Positions 1 through 9,021 of a stretch of 64,000 nt of DNA are shown piece by piece. The position numbers and the translations under genes are program-made. The stretch is taken from contig NZ_LT607409.1 of NCBI RefSeq assembly GCF_900091505.1, positions 3,472,001 to 3,536,000 of the forward strand, in the 5' to 3' direction. The first letter of the stretch is position 1. Each line of letters begins with the position of its first letter. The notes beneath the pieces were generated by a model. That model was not told the DNA's origin, ran no database searches, and worked only from the letters and a program-made list of their open reading frames with translations. This DNA comes from Micromonospora chokoriensis (GTDB taxonomy: Bacteria > Actinomycetota > Actinomycetes > Mycobacteriales > Micromonosporaceae).

Positions 1-1
1 G

Positions 2-1381
2 CTTCCGGACGCCCTGGACCGCCTGAAGACCGTCACCGGCGGTGTGCCGCGCATCGAGGTCGCGCCGGCGGTGGTTCGCTCGCTCGACGAGATCGGTGAG
101 TTGGCGGAGGCGTTCGTCGCGGTGCACCGCAGCGCCGTCACCGTCGCCGTCGAGCAGGCACTGATGCGGCGCAACGTCAACGCCATGTTCGTCAACCTGG
201 CCCGCCGCAGCCAGGTGCTGGTGGAGCGGCAGCTGGAGCTGTTGGACGATCTGGAGCGTGAGGAGAGCGACCCGGACCAGCTGGAGAACCTGTTCAAGCT
301 CGACCACCTGGCCGCCCGGATGCGCCGTAACGACGAGAGCCTGCTGGTGCTCGCCGGCACGGACTCGACCCGTCGGTGGAACCGGCCCGTCGGCCTCGGC
401 GCGGTGCTGCTGGCCGCCGCCGCGGAGATCGAGCAGTACCAGCGGGTCCGGATCGACGCGGTGGCCGACGTGTACGTGGTCGGGCACGCCGTCGGCGAGT
501 TGGTGCACATGCTGGCGGAGTTGCTGGAGAACGCCACCGCCTTCTCGCGTCCGGACACGACGGTGGTGGTGACGGCGCGGGTCGACGCCGCGACCGCTCT
601 GGTCGAGATCACCGACCGTGGCCTGGGCATGAGCCCGACCGCGCTGACCGAGGCGAACGCGGTGCTGGCCAGCCCTCCGGCCGCGGACGTCGCGACGGTG
701 GAGCGGATGGGCCACTTCGTGGTCAGTCACCTGGCCGCACGGTTGGGCGTGCGGGTCAGGTTGGACGACCACCAGGGCGGTCTGGTCGCCCGGCTCGCGT
801 TGCCCGCGGCGATGCTCGCCCCGGCGGGCGCGGTGCAGGCGGATCTGCCCGCGCCGGCCCGCATGCTGGGGACGGGTGCCGCGCGGGGCGTGGTCCGGCA
901 GCCCGGGGCCGCCGCGGAGGCCCACGCCTCCGGGGTGGGCGTGGCGGCGCGGGACCTGCCGGTTGCCGGTCGGCCACCGGCCGCCGCCGTGCCGCGTCAG
1001 GCCCGGCCGGTGCCGGTGCGCGCCGAGGACGTGTTGGCCCCGGCCGGCGGCCGGGACGCCGGCGGAGGCTGGTGGTCGCGGCAGGGGCCCGGCCCGTCCG
1101 CGCCGATCGTCCCCGCGTCGGGGATGCCACCGGCCGTGCCGGTCACGGCCGGTACGAACGAGCGGGGGCTGCCGGTGCGGGTGCCGATGGCACAGTTGAG
1201 CGCCGTCACCCGCTCGGCGCAACCGACTGCGGCACCGATCCGCACCGACCCGGACCCGGAGGCGGTCGGCGGCATGCTCTCCCGGCTCTACAGCGGAGTG
1301 CGGCGCGCCGAGGCCGAGGACACCACCGAGATACCCGTGCCACCGTCCGGGGGGCACGACGAAGGGGGACGACGACAGTGA
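2..1381 (+). CDS. cvnA: Sensor-like histidine kinase of a conservon (CvnA type), 5'-truncated by the window edge
   Basis: The reading frame is open to the left edge, so only the last 459 residues are seen. The visible part holds an HATPase domain: an N-box ([14 protein letters not shown]), a G1-type motif (DRGLGMSP) and a [16 protein letters not shown] segment. A long Pro/Ala-rich tail of about 170 residues follows and is poorly conserved in such proteins. Its stop overlaps the start of the roadblock/LC7 gene by 4 nt, so the two are translationally coupled. Known family role: CvnA is a membrane sensor kinase-like protein working with CvnB-D in a G-protein-coupled-receptor-like complex in actinomycetes. 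No DUF742 (CvnC) or GTPase (CvnD) gene follows here. Confidence 0.85.
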   Translation, partial: LPDALDRLKTVTGGVPRIEVAPAVVRSLDEIGELAEAFVAVHRSAVTVAVEQALMRRNVNAMFVNLARRSQVLVERQLELLDDLEREESDPDQLENLFKLDHLAARMRRNDESLLVLAGTDSTRRWNRPVGLGAVLLAAAAEIEQYQRVRIDAVADVYVVGHAVGELVHMLAELLENATAFSRPDTTVVVTARVDAATALVEITDRGLGMSPTALTEANAVLASPPAADVATVERMGHFVVSHLAARLGVRVRLDDHQGGLVARLALPAAMLAPAGAVQADLPAPARMLGTGAARGVVRQPGAAAEAHASGVGVAARDLPVAGRPPAAAVPRQARPVPVRAEDVLAPAGGRDAGGGWWSRQGPGPSAPIVPASGMPPAVPVTAGTNERGLPVRVPMAQLSAVTRSAQPTAAPIRTDPDPEAVGGMLSRLYSGVRRAEAEDTTEIPVPPSGGHDEGGRRQ

Positions 1382-1800
1382 CGACGTTGAGCCAGGAGGC
1401 GCGCGACCTGAGCTGGCTGGTGAGCGCGTTCGCGGAGCGGGTGCCGGGTGTGGCGCACGCCGTGGTGGTCTCGTCCGACGGGTTGTTGGTGGCGATCTCC
1501 GACCATCTGCCGCGTGACAACGCGGACAAGCTCGCCGCGGTGACCTCCGGGCTGATGAGCATCACCGCGGGCGCGGCGTCGATGTTCGACGGGGATGTCG
1601 TCAAGCAGACGGTGGTCGAGATGGGCCGCGGCTACTTCCTAGTGATGCAGATCCGCGACGGTTCGATCCTGGCGACGTTGGCCGCCGGTGACGCGGACAT
1701 CGGCGTGGTGGGCTACGAGATGGCCCGGCTGGCCAAGCAGGCGGGGGAGATGCTCACCCCGGCGCTGCGGGCGGAGTTGCAGCAGGCGTTGCCGCGCTGA
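1378..1800 (+). CDS. cvnB: Roadblock/LC7 domain protein (CvnB type)
   Basis: A 140-residue cytoplasmic protein made of one roadblock/LC7 domain ([20 protein letters not shown], then the [10 protein letters not shown] strand). Members normally regulate small GTPases such as CvnD. The start is the GTG at 1378 because it overlaps the kinase stop (GTGA). The usual downstream partners are missing: the next gene is a convergent beta-glucosidase, so this is a two-gene conservon remnant or a solitary cvnAB pair. Confidence 0.9.
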   Translation: MTTLSQEARDLSWLVSAFAERVPGVAHAVVVSSDGLLVAISDHLPRDNADKLAAVTSGLMSITAGAASMFDGDVVKQTVVEMGRGYFLVMQIRDGSILATLAAGDADIGVVGYEMARLAKQAGEMLTPALRAELQQALPR

Positions 1801-1813
1801 GTGCGGTGGCCGA

Positions 1814-1858
1814 GGCCCGGACGGTCACCGGCTCGTTCCGAGTCGAGCCGTCCGGGCC
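1814..1858. terminator. Bidirectional hairpin terminator between cvnB and bgl
   Basis: An 11-bp perfect stem (1814-1824 with 1848-1858, GGCCCGGACGG arm) lies in the 81-nt gap between two convergent genes, with a smaller stem inside it. There is no U-tract, as is common in high-GC actinomycetes. Confidence 0.6.
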
Positions 1859-1881
1859 CGGTCGTCCGGGTGCCGGCGTGT

Positions 1882-3225
1882 TCAGAATCCGCCGTCGGCG
1901 ATGACGGAGCGGTACCAGGTGGCGCTGCTCTTGAGCACCCGCCGCTGGGTCGCGTAGTCCACGTAGACCAGACCCCAGCGTTGGTCGTATCCCGCGTCCC
2001 ACTCGAAGTTGTCCAGCAGCGACCAGACGTGGAAGCTCTCCAGCGGCACGCCGTCGGCGATGGCCCGGTGTGCGGCGGCGAGGTGGTCGCGCAGGAAGCT
2101 GATCCGGCCCGTGTCCTGGACGGTGTCGTCGGCGGCCAGCGTGTCCGGCGTGGGGAGCCCGTTCTCGGTGATGGTGAGCGGGATCGGGCCGTACTCGCGG
2201 GTGACCCGGGTCAGCAGGTCGTACAGCCCCTCGGGGTAGATCTGCTGCCACGCGGCCTCCGAGGTCGCCCAGCGGTGTTCGGTGCCGCCGTCGGCGGTGA
2301 CGTAGATCGGCGTGTAGTACTGCACGGCCAGCAGGTCGACGGGTGCGGAGATGATCGCCAGGTCGCCGTCGCGGATGCCCTGGACCATCCGGCTCTGCGG
2401 GCCCAGGTCGGCCAGCACGTCCTCCGGGTAGCTGCCCTTGAGCAGGGAGTCGAGGTACAGCCGGTTCTCGTAGCCGTCGTACAGGTGGGCGGCCGCGGCA
2501 GCCTGCGGGGAGTCGTCGGCGGGATAGCAGGGGTGCAGGTTGAACGCGGGGCCGATCCGGCTGTCGCTGCCGCTGGCCCGTAGCGCGGCGACGGCGAGCC
2601 CGTGCGCGAGCTGGAGGTGGTGGGCGACCAGGTAGGCGGCGTCCGGGTCCTGCCGTCCGGGGGCGTGGTGGCCGGTGAGGTAGCCGTTCTGCACCACGGT
2701 CTTGGGCTCGTTGATGGTGAGCCAAACGGGCACCCGGTCACCGAGGGCGTGGAAGAGCAGGTCCGCGTAGTCGGCGAACCGCTGGGAGGTGTCGCGGGAC
2801 TCCCAACCGCCGGCGTCCTGGAGGGCCTGGGGGAGGTCCCAGTGGAACAGGGTGGCCATCGGGGTGATGCCGCGTTCGTGGAGGCCGTCGAGCAGGCGTC
2901 GGTAGAAGTCGAGGCCGCGTTTGTTGGGCGTCCCGGTGCCGTCGGGCTGGATCCGGGGCCAGGAGATGGAGAAGCGGTAGCTGCGCAGCCCGAGGTCGCG
3001 CATGAGGTCGAGGTCCTCGGCGTACCGGTGGTAGTGGTCGATGGCCACGTCGCCGGTGTCGCCGTTGCGGGTGCGCCCCGGGACGCGGCTGAAGGTGTCC
3101 CAGACCGATTCGCCGCGCCCGTCTTCCTTGGCGGCGCCTTCGATCTGGTACGCGGAGGTGGCCGCGCCCCAGCCGAAGTCGTCCGGGAAGCGCAGCGGGC
3201 CGGCGGGCCCATTAGGTATCGACAT
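1882..3225 (-). CDS. GH1 beta-glucosidase
   Basis: A 447-residue cytoplasmic enzyme (no signal peptide) of usual GH1 length. It hydrolyses cellobiose or short cello-oligosaccharides to glucose. The N-terminal signature is FGWGAATSAYQIEGA; the acid/base Glu is E173 in TINEP and the nucleophile is E353 in ITENG. The ATG at 3225 has a GAGGAG ribosome site 6 nt upstream. It is divergent from the GH48 cellulase, and a CelR box lies 39 nt upstream of its start, so it is probably induced by cellobiose together with the cellulase. It supplies the last step after secreted cellulases release cellobiose. Confidence 0.95.
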   Translation of the reverse strand: MSIPNGPAGPLRFPDDFGWGAATSAYQIEGAAKEDGRGESVWDTFSRVPGRTRNGDTGDVAIDHYHRYAEDLDLMRDLGLRSYRFSISWPRIQPDGTGTPNKRGLDFYRRLLDGLHERGITPMATLFHWDLPQALQDAGGWESRDTSQRFADYADLLFHALGDRVPVWLTINEPKTVVQNGYLTGHHAPGRQDPDAAYLVAHHLQLAHGLAVAALRASGSDSRIGPAFNLHPCYPADDSPQAAAAAHLYDGYENRLYLDSLLKGSYPEDVLADLGPQSRMVQGIRDGDLAIISAPVDLLAVQYYTPIYVTADGGTEHRWATSEAAWQQIYPEGLYDLLTRVTREYGPIPLTITENGLPTPDTLAADDTVQDTGRISFLRDHLAAAHRAIADGVPLESFHVWSLLDNFEWDAGYDQRWGLVYVDYATQRRVLKSSATWYRSVIADGGF

Positions 3226-3263
3226 GGATTCTCCTCATGGATACGGGGCCACCGCCGAAGATT

Positions 3264-3277
3264 CGGGAGCGCTCCCA
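3264..3277. promoter_or_regulatory. CelR-type operator upstream of the beta-glucosidase
   Basis: CGGGAGCGCTCCCA differs at one base from the known actinomycete CelR (LacI family) palindrome TGGGAGCGCTCCCA. Its position just upstream of the GH1 start fits cellobiose-relieved repression. Confidence 0.85.
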
Positions 3278-3436
3278 TGATAGGGCAGACGCGGCCTGCC
3301 GGTCATCCGCCCGTCGTGACGGGCAGGGCTGGCGGGGTGGCGGCGGGTATGGCCCCGAGCAGCGAACGAGGCCGTCCGGGCGGCGCACCGCGCCTGTCCC
3401 GTCGGCCTCTTTTCCTATCGTCTACGGGGGTTTAGT

Positions 3437-3469
3437 GTGGGGACGGGGGAGGGCAACCCCCGTCCCCAC
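3437..3469. terminator. Strong 13-bp GC hairpin in the bgl-GH48 intergenic region
   Basis: The arm GTGGGGACGGGGG (3437-3449) pairs perfectly with 3457-3469 over a 7-nt loop. It lies between two divergent genes, where a terminator is not expected, so it may be a 5'-leader structure, an insulator, or the end of an unseen short transcript. Confidence 0.45.
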
Positions 3470-3574
3470 CGTAACTGCACACACGCAAGCGGAATTTGGG
3501 TCCTGCCATGCGTGTCGCGCGGGAGCCGGGCCACGCGAGTGGCTCTGGTTCCACCTCCCTCCGTGTGGCGGGAC

Positions 3575-3617
3575 GATGGCTGACGACGGCGTCCGGGCTG
3601 GCCCGTCGTCGGCCATC
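3575..3617. other. Second stem-loop in the bgl-GH48 intergenic region
   Basis: The arms 3575-3589 and 3603-3617 (GATGGCTGACGACGG) match at 14 of 15 positions around a 13-nt loop. The 832-nt gap from 3226 to 4057 otherwise holds the three CelR boxes and no gene I can support. Confidence 0.35.
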
Positions 3618-3680
3618 GGTCGGGTTCCCCGGCCCCGCCTGGAGGCGACGCCGGTGATCTTCTAGTTGGAACCTTGTCGA

Positions 3681-3694
3681 TGGAAGCGCTCCCA
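3681..3694. promoter_or_regulatory. CelR-type operator 2
   Basis: TGGAAGCGCTCCCA, one mismatch from the CelR consensus, lies 377 nt upstream of the GH48 start. Confidence 0.8.
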
Positions 3695-3781
3695 TCGACC
3701 GATGTTGCGACTGTAACGCCCGTCACGCCTTTGTGAAAGACCCAAAACAAGATCGAAACAAGGAGCCAATCCGGCTTGTTG

Positions 3782-3795
3782 TGGGAGCGCTTCCA
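3782..3795. promoter_or_regulatory. CelR-type operator 3
   Basis: TGGGAGCGCTTCCA lies 101 nt from operator 2 and on its mirror strand (the mismatch is in the other half-site). The two boxes frame an AT-richer stretch likely to contain the GH48 promoter, so looping between them is possible. Confidence 0.8.
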
Positions 3796-4057
3796 TGGCA
3801 CACTGTCGATTCAACGCGGCAGGAGCCACATCGCGTGAGTGCGGGTCCACCGAGGGCAGCCGGCAGCACCACGTCCGGTCACGGTCACCCCACCGCGGCC
3901 AGCGGGACCCCCTCCCGTGCCGGCCGCACCGACCCACCCCGGCCGGGCCCGGGGAGACCCCCTTCCCGGCGCCTTTCAACCCCCGCGGACCACCACCCTC
4001 GCGGGCCGGCGCCTCCGCCGGGACCATCCCGGCCTCGCCCGAGGAGACACCGCGCAC

Positions 4058-6964
4058 ATGAGACAACTGGCAATACGCCGCCGCGTGGCGATCGCCGCCG
4101 CAGCGTTGCTCGCCGTCGGCGGGGTGACCCTGCCCGCCGGTGCCGCACAGGCCGCCCCGGCCTGCGACGTGGTCTATGCGACCAACGACTGGAACACCGG
4201 CTTCACCGCCAACATCACCATCAAGAACCTGGGCGATCCGATCAGCAACTGGACGCTCAAGTGGACCTTCCCGACCAGCGGCCAGCGGGTCACCCAGGGC
4301 TGGTCGGCGAGGTACAGCCAATCCGGCAGTGAGGTCACCGCGACCAACGAGTCGTACAACGGCAACCTCGGCACCGGGGCTTCCACCACCATCGGGTTCA
4401 ACGGCGCGCACTCGGGGACCAACCCGAAGCCCACGTCGTTCACCCTGAACGGCACCCCCTGCAACGGCACCCCGGCCAACCAGCCGCCGACGGTCTCGCT
4501 CGGCGTGCCGGCCGGCCCGTTCACCGCGCCGGCCGACGTGCCGTTGACCGCCACCGCCAGCGACCCGGACGGGACGATCAGCAAGGTCGAGTTCTACCGC
4601 AACGGCCTGCTGATCAACACGGACACCTCCGCGCCGTACGCCTACACCCAGGAGGACCTGCCGGCCGGCAGCTACACCGTCCAGGCCAAGGCGTACGACA
4701 ACGCCAACGGCATCGGGGTCGACGAGAAGGCCTTCACCGTCGGCGCCGCCACCGGCCCGACGCTCGTCGCCACCCCGTCCGCGGTGAGCGTCGCCGAGGG
4801 TGGCACCGCCACCTTCAACCTGAAGCTCAGTGCCGCGCCGACGGCCAGCGTGCCGGTCACCCTCACCCGCACCGGCGACTCCGACATCACGGTCTCGCCG
4901 ACCACCGCCACGCTGACCTCGAGCAACTGGAACACCGGGGTCACCGTCACGGTCGCCGCGGCGGAGGACGCCGACACCGCCGGTGGCGCCGCCACCATCA
5001 CCGCCTCCGCCACGGGTCTCGCGTCGCTGGCGGTCGCCGCCACCGAGATCGACAACGACACCCCGGGTGGCGACAACGCCTACATCGCGAAGTTCCTCGA
5101 GCAGTACGGCAAGATCAAGAACTCGGGCTACTTCAGCCCCGAGGGCGTGCCGTACCACTCGGTGGAGACGCTGATCGTCGAGGCACCCGACCACGGCCAC
5201 GAGACCACGTCCGAGGCGTTCAGCTTCTGGCTCTGGCTGGAGGCCTACTACGGCAAGGTCACCGAGAACTGGGCCCCGTTCAACAACGCCTGGACGGTGA
5301 TGGAAAAATATATTATTCCGAATCATTCAGACCAGCCGACTTCGGGCTCGGCAGGCACCCCGCAGTACGCCGCGGAGTACAACCTGCCCAGCCAGTACCC
5401 CTCGGCGCTGAACCCGAACGTCTCCGTCGGCCAGGACCCGCTCCGCTCGGAGCTGCAGTCCTCCTACGGCACCGGCGACATCTACGGCATGCACTGGCTG
5501 ATGGACGTCGACAACACCTACGGCTTCGGCCGCTGCGGTGACGGCACCACCAAGCCCGCCTACATCAACACCTTCCAGCGGGGCACCCAGGAGTCGGTGT
5601 GGGAAACCATCCCGCAGCCCTCCTGCGACACCTTCAAGCACGGCGGCCAGTACGGCTACCTCGACCTGTTCGTCAAGGACACCGGCGCCCCCGCCAAGCA
5701 GTGGAAGTACACCAACGCCCCGGACGCCGACGCCCGCGCCGTGCAGGCCGCGTACTGGGCGCTGACCTGGTCCAAGGCCCAGAACAAGCAGGCCGACGTC
5801 GCGGCGACCATCACCAAGGCCGCCAAGATGGGCGACTACCTGCGGTACGCGATGTTCGACAAGTACTTCAAGAAGATCGGCAACTGCGTCGGGGCGAGCG
5901 CCTGCCCCGCGGGCAGCGGCCGGGACTCGGCGCACTACCTGCTGTCCTGGTACTACGCCTGGGGCGGCGCGTACGACACCAGCCAGAACTGGTCCTGGCG
6001 GATCGGCTCCAGCCACAGCCACTTCGGTTACCAGAACCCGTTCGCGGCCTGGGCGCTGACCAACACCCCGGAGCTGGCGCCGAAGTCCCCGACCGCCGCC
6101 AGCGACTGGACCAAGAGCTTCGAGCGGCAGCTGGAGTTCTACACCTGGTTGCAGTCCGCCGAGGGTGGCATCGCCGGCGGTGCCACCAACAGCTGGGACG
6201 GCAACTACGGCCAACCACCGGCGGGCACCAGCACCTTCTACGGCATGTTCTACGACGTCGACCCGGTCTACAATGACCCGCCGTCGAACCAGTGGTTCGG
6301 CATGCAGGCCTGGTCGATGCAGCGCATCGCCGAGCTGTACCTGCAGACCGGCAACGCGAAGGCCAAGGCGTTGCTGGACAAGTGGGTGCCGTGGGCGATC
6401 GCCAACACCACGCTCGGCACCAACTGGTCGATCCCGTCGGACATGGCGTGGACCGGTCAGCCGACCACCTGGAACCCGACGAACCCGCAGCCCAACACCA
6501 ACCTGCACGTCGAGGTGATCACCAAGGGCCAGGACGTCGGTGTCACCGCCGCCTACGCCCGGATCCTGATCGCGTACGCGGCCAAGTCGGGCAACGTGGC
6601 GGCGAAGGACACCGCCAAGGGGCTGCTCGACGCGCTGTCGTCGGCCAGCGACGCCAAGGGTGTCTCCACCACCGAGAAGCGTGGCGACTACCGGCGCTTC
6701 GACGACGTCTACAACGCGTCCACCGGGCAGGGCCTCTACGTCCCGCCGGGGTGGACCGGGAAGATGCCGAACGGTGACGCCATCGCCGCCGGCAAGAGCT
6801 TCCTCGACATCCGGTCCTTCTACAAGAACGACCCGGACTGGCCCAAGGTGCAGGCGTACCTGGACGGTGGTCCGGAGCCCGAGTTCAACTACCACCGGTT
6901 CTGGGCACAGGCTGACGTCGCCATGGCGTACGCCGACTACGGCAGCCTGTTCCCGAACGGCTGA
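4058..6964 (+). CDS. Secreted CBM2 - Ig-like - Calx-beta-like - GH48 cellulase
   Basis: A 968-residue secreted exocellulase (cellobiohydrolase acting from the reducing end, by GH48 family knowledge). A signal peptide covers about 1-33 with an Ala-rich cleavage region. A CBM2 cellulose-binding module runs to about 135 (CDVVYATNDWNTGFTANITI). An Ig-like module (about 139-230) and a Calx-beta-like module (about 232-335) act as spacers. GH48 spans from about 338 to the end, with the EAPDHGHETTSEAF segment whose Glu residues (382, 386) include the expected general acid. I chose the ATG at 4058 because the signal peptide begins there; the frame is open further upstream. It is CelR-controlled. Odd: residues 416-424 use almost only A/T-ending codons. 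Confidence 0.95.
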   Translation: MRQLAIRRRVAIAAAALLAVGGVTLPAGAAQAAPACDVVYATNDWNTGFTANITIKNLGDPISNWTLKWTFPTSGQRVTQGWSARYSQSGSEVTATNESYNGNLGTGASTTIGFNGAHSGTNPKPTSFTLNGTPCNGTPANQPPTVSLGVPAGPFTAPADVPLTATASDPDGTISKVEFYRNGLLINTDTSAPYAYTQEDLPAGSYTVQAKAYDNANGIGVDEKAFTVGAATGPTLVATPSAVSVAEGGTATFNLKLSAAPTASVPVTLTRTGDSDITVSPTTATLTSSNWNTGVTVTVAAAEDADTAGGAATITASATGLASLAVAATEIDNDTPGGDNAYIAKFLEQYGKIKNSGYFSPEGVPYHSVETLIVEAPDHGHETTSEAFSFWLWLEAYYGKVTENWAPFNNAWTVMEKYIIPNHSDQPTSGSAGTPQYAAEYNLPSQYPSALNPNVSVGQDPLRSELQSSYGTGDIYGMHWLMDVDNTYGFGRCGDGTTKPAYINTFQRGTQESVWETIPQPSCDTFKHGGQYGYLDLFVKDTGAPAKQWKYTNAPDADARAVQAAYWALTWSKAQNKQADVAATITKAAKMGDYLRYAMFDKYFKKIGNCVGASACPAGSGRDSAHYLLSWYYAWGGAYDTSQNWSWRIGSSHSHFGYQNPFAAWALTNTPELAPKSPTAASDWTKSFERQLEFYTWLQSAEGGIAGGATNSWDGNYGQPPAGTSTFYGMFYDVDPVYNDPPSNQWFGMQAWSMQRIAELYLQTGNAKAKALLDKWVPWAIANTTLGTNWSIPSDMAWTGQPTTWNPTNPQPNTNLHVEVITKGQDVGVTAAYARILIAYAAKSGNVAAKDTAKGLLDALSSASDAKGVSTTEKRGDYRRFDDVYNASTGQGLYVPPGWTGKMPNGDAIAAGKSFLDIRSFYKNDPDWPKVQAYLDGGPEPEFNYHRFWAQADVAMAYADYGSLFPNG

Positions 6965-6968
6965 GCGA

Positions 6969-7003
6969 CCCGGGGTGGGCGGTGAGGACCCGCCCACCCC
7001 GGG
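6969..7003 (+). terminator. GH48 terminator, hairpin 1
   Basis: A perfect 14-bp stem (CCCGGGGTGGGCGG arm, 6969-6982 with 6990-7003) starts 5 nt after the GH48 stop. Confidence 0.75.
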
Positions 7004-7006
7004 ATT

Positions 7007-7040
7007 CGGTCGGGGTCCGGGGAACGACGGACCCCGACCG
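7007..7040 (+). terminator. GH48 terminator, hairpin 2
   Basis: A second perfect 13-bp stem (CGGTCGGGGTCCG arm, 7007-7019 with 7028-7040) is 3 nt after the first; tandem hairpins are common after strongly expressed actinomycete genes. Confidence 0.7.
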
Positions 7041-7211
7041 GGGGACGGCCTGACACCCACGGTCAGGCCGGGGTGGGCCGGCCATCTGGCCGACGCAGCG
7101 GATCGGCTGGCCCACCCCACCGCCCGGACTGGAGCCAGGTGCGAAAAAGCCCAGAAATTCGGACCCTCACGGGATCACACCGAAGTCCACGACGGAGTAA
7201 CGTACGTCACC

Positions 7212-7252
7212 GGAGAGGCCGCTCCCCCCGTGGCGGCCTCTCCACTTTCTTT
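7212..7252 (+). terminator. Intrinsic terminator with T-rich tail, owner unclear
   Basis: An 11-bp stem (GGAGAGGCCGC, 7212-7222 with 7233-7243) is followed by ACTTTCTTT. Orientation is plus, but the GH48 transcript already has two hairpins 170 nt earlier. The AT-richer stretch 7139-7200 before it could be a short non-coding transcript. The 323-nt gap 6965-7287 holds no gene I can support. Confidence 0.5.
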
Positions 7253-7287
7253 CCCGGCACCGTTCGTCCGCGTGAGCCCTGTTCGGG

Positions 7288-8043
7288 TCAGCGAGGCGGC
7301 CCGACCGGGGCCGACGTCACCGGATGACGCAGACCCGGGTGCCCGGTCGGCAGCGAGCGCCGCAGCACCACCCAACTGAGCGCCAGTGCCGCCGCGACCA
7401 GCGGCCAGGTCAACGCCACCCGGGCCACCACCAGCGCGAGCACCTGCCCACCCAGGTAGAGCGGCACGAACACGGCCACCCGCAGCAGGTAGGTCGCCGT
7501 CCACACCCAACTGGCCCGGCCGTACCCCCGCAGCAACGCCGGGTCGCGTCGCCACCGGGCGCGCTGGCCCAGCACCGCGCCGACCAGCACGCCGAGCAGC
7601 GGCCAGCGCACCACGATGCTGACCGCCCACGCCAGAGCGCTCGCGGCGTTGGACAGCACCTGGATCAGGAAGAAGTTCTCGGCCCGGCCCGTGCGCACGG
7701 CGATCAACGCCGCGACGCAGACCGCCAGCAGCCCGATCAGCACCGACCGCGGTCGGTCACCCCGACGCAGCCGTACGCCGGCCACCACCGCGCCCACGGC
7801 CAGCGCCGCGCCGACCCCGCCCCAGAGCGACTCGCCGCCCAGCAACCAGCCCGCGGCGAACGCCACCGGCGGCAGGGTGGCGTCGATGGCGCCGCGTCGC
7901 CCGCCCAGCAGATCCGTCAGCGACTCGGCCCGCGCCGACCCGGCCGGGTCGGCGCCGGCCCCGGCCGGCCCCGCACCGGCGCTTCGGCGCTGCTCCGGAT
8001 CGGGCTCTGCCTGGCCGCCGTCGCGTTCCGGTGTTCCGCCCAC
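7288..8043 (-). CDS. DUF3159 family membrane protein
   Basis: About 251 residues with an acidic, Pro/Gln-rich N-terminus and six or so hydrophobic segments (for example ATLPPVAFAAGWLLGG, SVLIGLLAVCVAALIAV, WPLLGVLVGAVLG). This matches the DUF3159 pattern of actinobacterial inner-membrane proteins of unknown function. The GTG at 8043 (or the one at 8046) follows a GGAGGCGAGGAG ribosome site, so the longer upstream frame is unlikely to be translated. It is divergent from the PAP2 gene with about 90 nt between starts. Confidence 0.8.
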   Translation of the reverse strand: MGGTPERDGGQAEPDPEQRRSAGAGPAGAGADPAGSARAESLTDLLGGRRGAIDATLPPVAFAAGWLLGGESLWGGVGAALAVGAVVAGVRLRRGDRPRSVLIGLLAVCVAALIAVRTGRAENFFLIQVLSNAASALAWAVSIVVRWPLLGVLVGAVLGQRARWRRDPALLRGYGRASWVWTATYLLRVAVFVPLYLGGQVLALVVARVALTWPLVAAALALSWVVLRRSLPTGHPGLRHPVTSAPVGPPR

Positions 8044-8132
8044 CACCGCCTCCTCGCCTCCGGCCCAACCTAACCGTCGACGGGCGGCGGGCCACCGATC
8101 GGCGGGCCGACGCCGGCCGCTACGGTGTGCGG

Positions 8133-9014
8133 ATGCGCGCGACGGCACGGGGTTGGACCGCGGTCTGGTTGGTCGTACTGGCCCTTGTCCAGGCGGCCGC
8201 CTTCCTCGCCGTGTGGCAGGTGGCCGTACACACCGAGGTCGGTCAGTGGGTGGACACTGTCGCGCTGACCGGCAACCGGATCGGCCAGGACACCATCGAC
8301 GGTCCGGTCGACCGGATCCTCAACGCGATGTCGGTGGTCTCCCTGCTGGCGGCCACCGCGATGATCGGGTTCATCGCGTTGATCCGGGGCCGGATCGCCC
8401 TGGCCGTCACCGCGACCCTGCTGATCGCCGGAGCCAACGTCACGACGCAGTTGCTGAAGTACGGGCTGAACCGCCCCGACTTCGGTGTCGACCCGGAGCG
8501 TGCCGGGGTGGGCAACAGCCTGCCCAGCGGGCACACCACAGTGGCCGCGTCGGTGGCGATCGCGTTGATGCTCGTCCTGCCGCGCAAGGTGCGCGCGGCG
8601 GGCGCCTTCATCGGTGCCGGCTACGCCGCCGCCGCCGGGGTCGCCACCCTCTCCGCCGGCTGGCACCGGCCCAGCGACGCGGTCGCCGCGTACCTGGTGG
8701 TGGGTGTCTGGGCGGCGCTGGCCGGGCTGCTCCTGCTGATCACCCAACGCGAGCAGGCCGAGGTCGCCCCCGGTGACGCGCACCGGATCGCCGCGCTGGT
8801 GCTCGGCGTGGGCGGTGTGCTCGCCCTGGTCGCCTGTGGGCTGGCCCTGGCCTGGCTGATCGACCTGCGCGGCACCGGGCCGCAGGAGTTGAGCCGCCGG
8901 CCGCTGTTCATCGGGTACGCCGGCAGTGCCGCCGGGATCGCCGGAGCGATGGCGGTGGTGATGGCGCTGGCGCTCACCGTCGTGCACCGGCTCGTGCCCC
9001 GCGTCAAGGGCTGA
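8133..9014 (+). CDS. PAP2-superfamily membrane phosphatase
   Basis: 293 residues with about six membrane helices. The three PAP2 catalytic motifs are visible: KYGLNRPDF, then NSLPSGHTTVAAS, then SAGWHRPSDAVAAYL. The family dephosphorylates lipid phosphates such as phosphatidic acid or undecaprenyl pyrophosphate; the substrate is not predictable here. The ATG at 8133 precedes the first helix and is preferred over an upstream in-frame start that would add a Pro/Arg-rich tail. Confidence 0.88.
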   Translation: MRATARGWTAVWLVVLALVQAAAFLAVWQVAVHTEVGQWVDTVALTGNRIGQDTIDGPVDRILNAMSVVSLLAATAMIGFIALIRGRIALAVTATLLIAGANVTTQLLKYGLNRPDFGVDPERAGVGNSLPSGHTTVAASVAIALMLVLPRKVRAAGAFIGAGYAAAAGVATLSAGWHRPSDAVAAYLVVGVWAALAGLLLLITQREQAEVAPGDAHRIAALVLGVGGVLALVACGLALAWLIDLRGTGPQELSRRPLFIGYAGSAAGIAGAMAVVMALALTVVHRLVPRVKG

Positions 9015-9021
9015 GCCGGGC

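Noticed and set aside
3662..7120. Two long minus-strand open frames (554 and 597 codons) opposite the GH48 gene
   Set aside because: They are mirror frames of a high-GC gene with confident domains; the predicted proteins are Gly/Arg/Val-rich with no recognisable motif or ribosome site.
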